Origin: Desulfosporosinus sp. BRH_c37
Lineage (GTDB): Bacteria > Bacillota > Desulfitobacteriia > Desulfitobacteriales > Desulfitobacteriaceae
Direction of reading: 5' to 3'
Assembly (NCBI GenBank): GCA_001516045.1
Contig: LOEW01000294.1
Location: 1-41,021 of the forward strand
DNA: 41,021 nucleotides
The position numbers and the translations under genes were made by a program. This document shows, one piece after another, positions 39,679-41,021 of this stretch; position 1 is the first letter of the stretch, and every line of letters starts with the position of its first letter. The notes beneath the pieces are model-generated. The model did not search any database. It was not told the origin of the DNA and worked only from the letters and a program-made list of their open reading frames with translations.

Positions 39679-40818
39679 TCATGATAGACGGTTTTTAAAA
39701 TCTCCATAACCGAATTGTCTGATGATCTTAATGCCTTCTTTTTCGTTGAAAAGTGCAATGGAAGGGAGATTCACACCATTGAACATATTGTTCTTCACCA
39801 TAGTATAGTGGGCCATGTCACAAAATACAAGCCTGTCACCCGGTTTTAATGGCTGTCTGAAAGAATAGTCACCGATTATATCTCCGGCAAGACAAGTTTG
39901 ACCACCCAGTCTATAGTTATTAGGATATTCTCCAAGTATTCCTGCCTGGATTATATTTGGTCTGTAAGGCATTTCAAGCACATCAGGCATATGACAAGCT
40001 GCAGAAGTATCCAAAATAGCAATTTTCATACCATTATCCACAATGTCAAGAACCCTGGCAACCAAAAATCCAGTGTTCAAAGCCACAGCCTCACCCGGTT
40101 CTAGATAGATATCCACTCCATATTTGTCCTGCAAAAACGTTATTGAACGAATCAAAGTTTCAAGTTCATAATCAGCTCTGGTAATATGATGCCCTCCACC
40201 TAAATTGAGCCATTTCATTGTTTTAATATATTTCCCAAACTTTTGATCGACCACTTGAATCGTACGTTCCAAGGTATCCGAATTTTGCTCGCACATGGTA
40301 TGAAAATGTAGACCTTCAAGGCCTTCCAACTCTTCAGGTCGGAAATTGACCAACGTCACACCTAGTCTTGAATACTGAAAGCAGGGATCATAAATAGGCG
40401 TCTCTATCTCCGAATATTCCGGATTGATCCGAATACCACAGCTTATGGTTTTTGTTTTAATACTTTTTACTTTGCCTTTGAATCGATTCCATTGGTCAAA
40501 AGAATTGAAGGTAACATGGTCACAATTGGCGAGGATTTCATCAAATTCCTCCTCAATGTAAGCCGGTGCATAAATATGAACTTCTTTTCCCATTTCTTCA
40601 TAACCTAGTCTAGCCTCAAACAATGAGCTGGCAGTTACACCCTTAAGATATTTGCCCACTAGAGGAAATGCCGAATACATAGAAAATCCCTTTAAAGCGA
40701 GCAGAATTTTGCACCCTGTACGTTGTTGTATGGAATGCAATATTTCCAAATTTCTTAATAAAAGCCTTTCATCAACAACATAGCAAGGTGATGGCAGGGC
40801 ACTGATGTCAATATCCAT
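39679..40818 (-). CDS. nspC: Carboxynorspermidine/carboxyspermidine decarboxylase
   Basis: About 379 residues from ATG 40818, which has GAGGTG upstream. This is a fold-III PLP decarboxylase: PLP lysine in ILLALKGFSMYSAF, a glycine-rich phosphate site in MKWLNLGGGHHITRADYE, EPGEAVALNTGF, and a dimer-interface substrate site LDTSAACHMPDVLEMPYRP. The NspC family decarboxylates carboxynorspermidine or carboxyspermidine as the last step of the carboxyaminopropyl route to (nor)spermidine. The partner dehydrogenase gene lies directly upstream and overlaps, which supports the call over diaminopimelate decarboxylase. Confidence 0.93.
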   Translation of the reverse strand: MDIDISALPSPCYVVDERLLLRNLEILHSIQQRTGCKILLALKGFSMYSAFPLVGKYLKGVTASSLFEARLGYEEMGKEVHIYAPAYIEEEFDEILANCDHVTFNSFDQWNRFKGKVKSIKTKTISCGIRINPEYSEIETPIYDPCFQYSRLGVTLVNFRPEELEGLEGLHFHTMCEQNSDTLERTIQVVDQKFGKYIKTMKWLNLGGGHHITRADYELETLIRSITFLQDKYGVDIYLEPGEAVALNTGFLVARVLDIVDNGMKIAILDTSAACHMPDVLEMPYRPNIIQAGILGEYPNNYRLGGQTCLAGDIIGDYSFRQPLKPGDRLVFCDMAHYTMVKNNMFNGVNLPSIALFNEKEGIKIIRQFGYGDFKNRLS

Positions 40819-40826
40819 TATACACC

Positions 40827-41021
40827 TCAATCAAGGAGCGTTGGAGAAAAATTTTCCTGCCACGGTAGACCACATTTATTTAAAGCTTCCATGAACGGAT
40901 CGGGATCAAATTCTTCAACGTTAAATACACCCGGTTTTTTCCAAATACCTTTGAGCATTAACATAGCGCCAATCATAGCTGGAACCCCTGTTGTATACGA
41001 AATGGCCTGCGACCCCACCTC
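40827..41021 (-). CDS. Carboxynorspermidine synthase (saccharopine dehydrogenase-like), C-terminal part
   Basis: The last 64 or so residues of a gene that begins beyond the window: GSQAISYTTGVPAMIGAMLM then LKGIWKKPGVFNVEEFDPDP and ending WQENFSPTLLD. This tail is typical of saccharopine dehydrogenase-like carboxy(nor)spermidine synthases, which reductively condense aspartate semialdehyde with putrescine or diaminopropane using NADPH. The adjoining nspC supports the assignment. Its catalytic N-terminal half is not visible. Confidence 0.85.
   Translation of the reverse strand, partial: EVGSQAISYTTGVPAMIGAMLMLKGIWKKPGVFNVEEFDPDPFMEALNKCGLPWQENFSPTLLD

Overview
The window looks like a chromosomal segment of a low-to-moderate GC, anaerobic Gram-positive bacterium. 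A Desulfosporosinus/Desulfitobacterium-type member of the Clostridia is my best inference. The grounds are strong AGGAGG-type ribosome sites, frequent GTG/TTG starts, sigma-A-like promoters, a DUF2089/YvlD-type operon, a tungsten-type aldehyde:ferredoxin oxidoreductase, and NspC-route polyamine genes. No rRNA, tRNA, CRISPR array or intact transposase was seen.

Layout. (1) 1-3.3 kb: the start of an acetyl-CoA synthetase gene; a decayed DUF3795-type gene; an HD-domain protein; and a four-gene DUF2089 / SHOCT-like / hypothetical / YvlD-type membrane protein operon with a consensus promoter and three TTAACA repeats spaced exactly 21 bp. (2) 3.4-12.5 kb, minus strand: tetR-cheY-cheA-cheW-mcp-cheD-hybrid kinase-response regulator, followed by a 47-codon ORF resembling the N terminus of HD-GYP proteins. 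(3) 12.5-19.4 kb: an insert of unrelated genes, namely AOR plus a MoaD-like protein, a multi-membrane acyltransferase-like gene with a mobile repeat in its 5' coding part, and an ABC exporter with an SGNH hydrolase. (4) 19.4-24.1 kb, minus: cheR-cheB and a second hybrid kinase of the same 796-codon length, preceded by a decayed tetR-cheY copy and by a promoter/operator matching that of the first che operon. A soluble MCP-like gene follows on the plus strand.

(5) 24.9-34.9 kb: ten co-directional minus-strand genes: XRE regulator, UbiA prenyltransferase, OYE/FeS oxidoreductase, ACP, alpha-oxoamine synthase, lipid kinase, AIR-synthase/ThiL-like protein, ketosynthase, extended SDR and radical SAM enzyme. 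This is a candidate lipid or secondary-metabolite pathway. The ACP, ketosynthase, alpha-oxoamine synthase, SDR and lipid kinase parallel the logic of sphingoid-base synthesis, but the prenyltransferase, radical SAM and OYE genes do not fit a known sphingolipid route. This is the best candidate for an undescribed system.

(6) 35.0-35.9 kb: a secreted or anchored ATLF/M34-type metalloprotease with a perfect 20-bp inverted repeat inside its coding sequence. (7) 36.4-39.2 kb: a trkA-trkH potassium uptake operon. (8) 39.4-41.0 kb: carboxynorspermidine synthase (partial), nspC and a small unknown gene.

A hairpin-rich non-autonomous repeat of about 120-180 bp occurs three times, with a fourth fragment. 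It marks the edges of several modules: next to moaD, inside the acyltransferase gene, upstream of trkA and within the lipid-like cluster.
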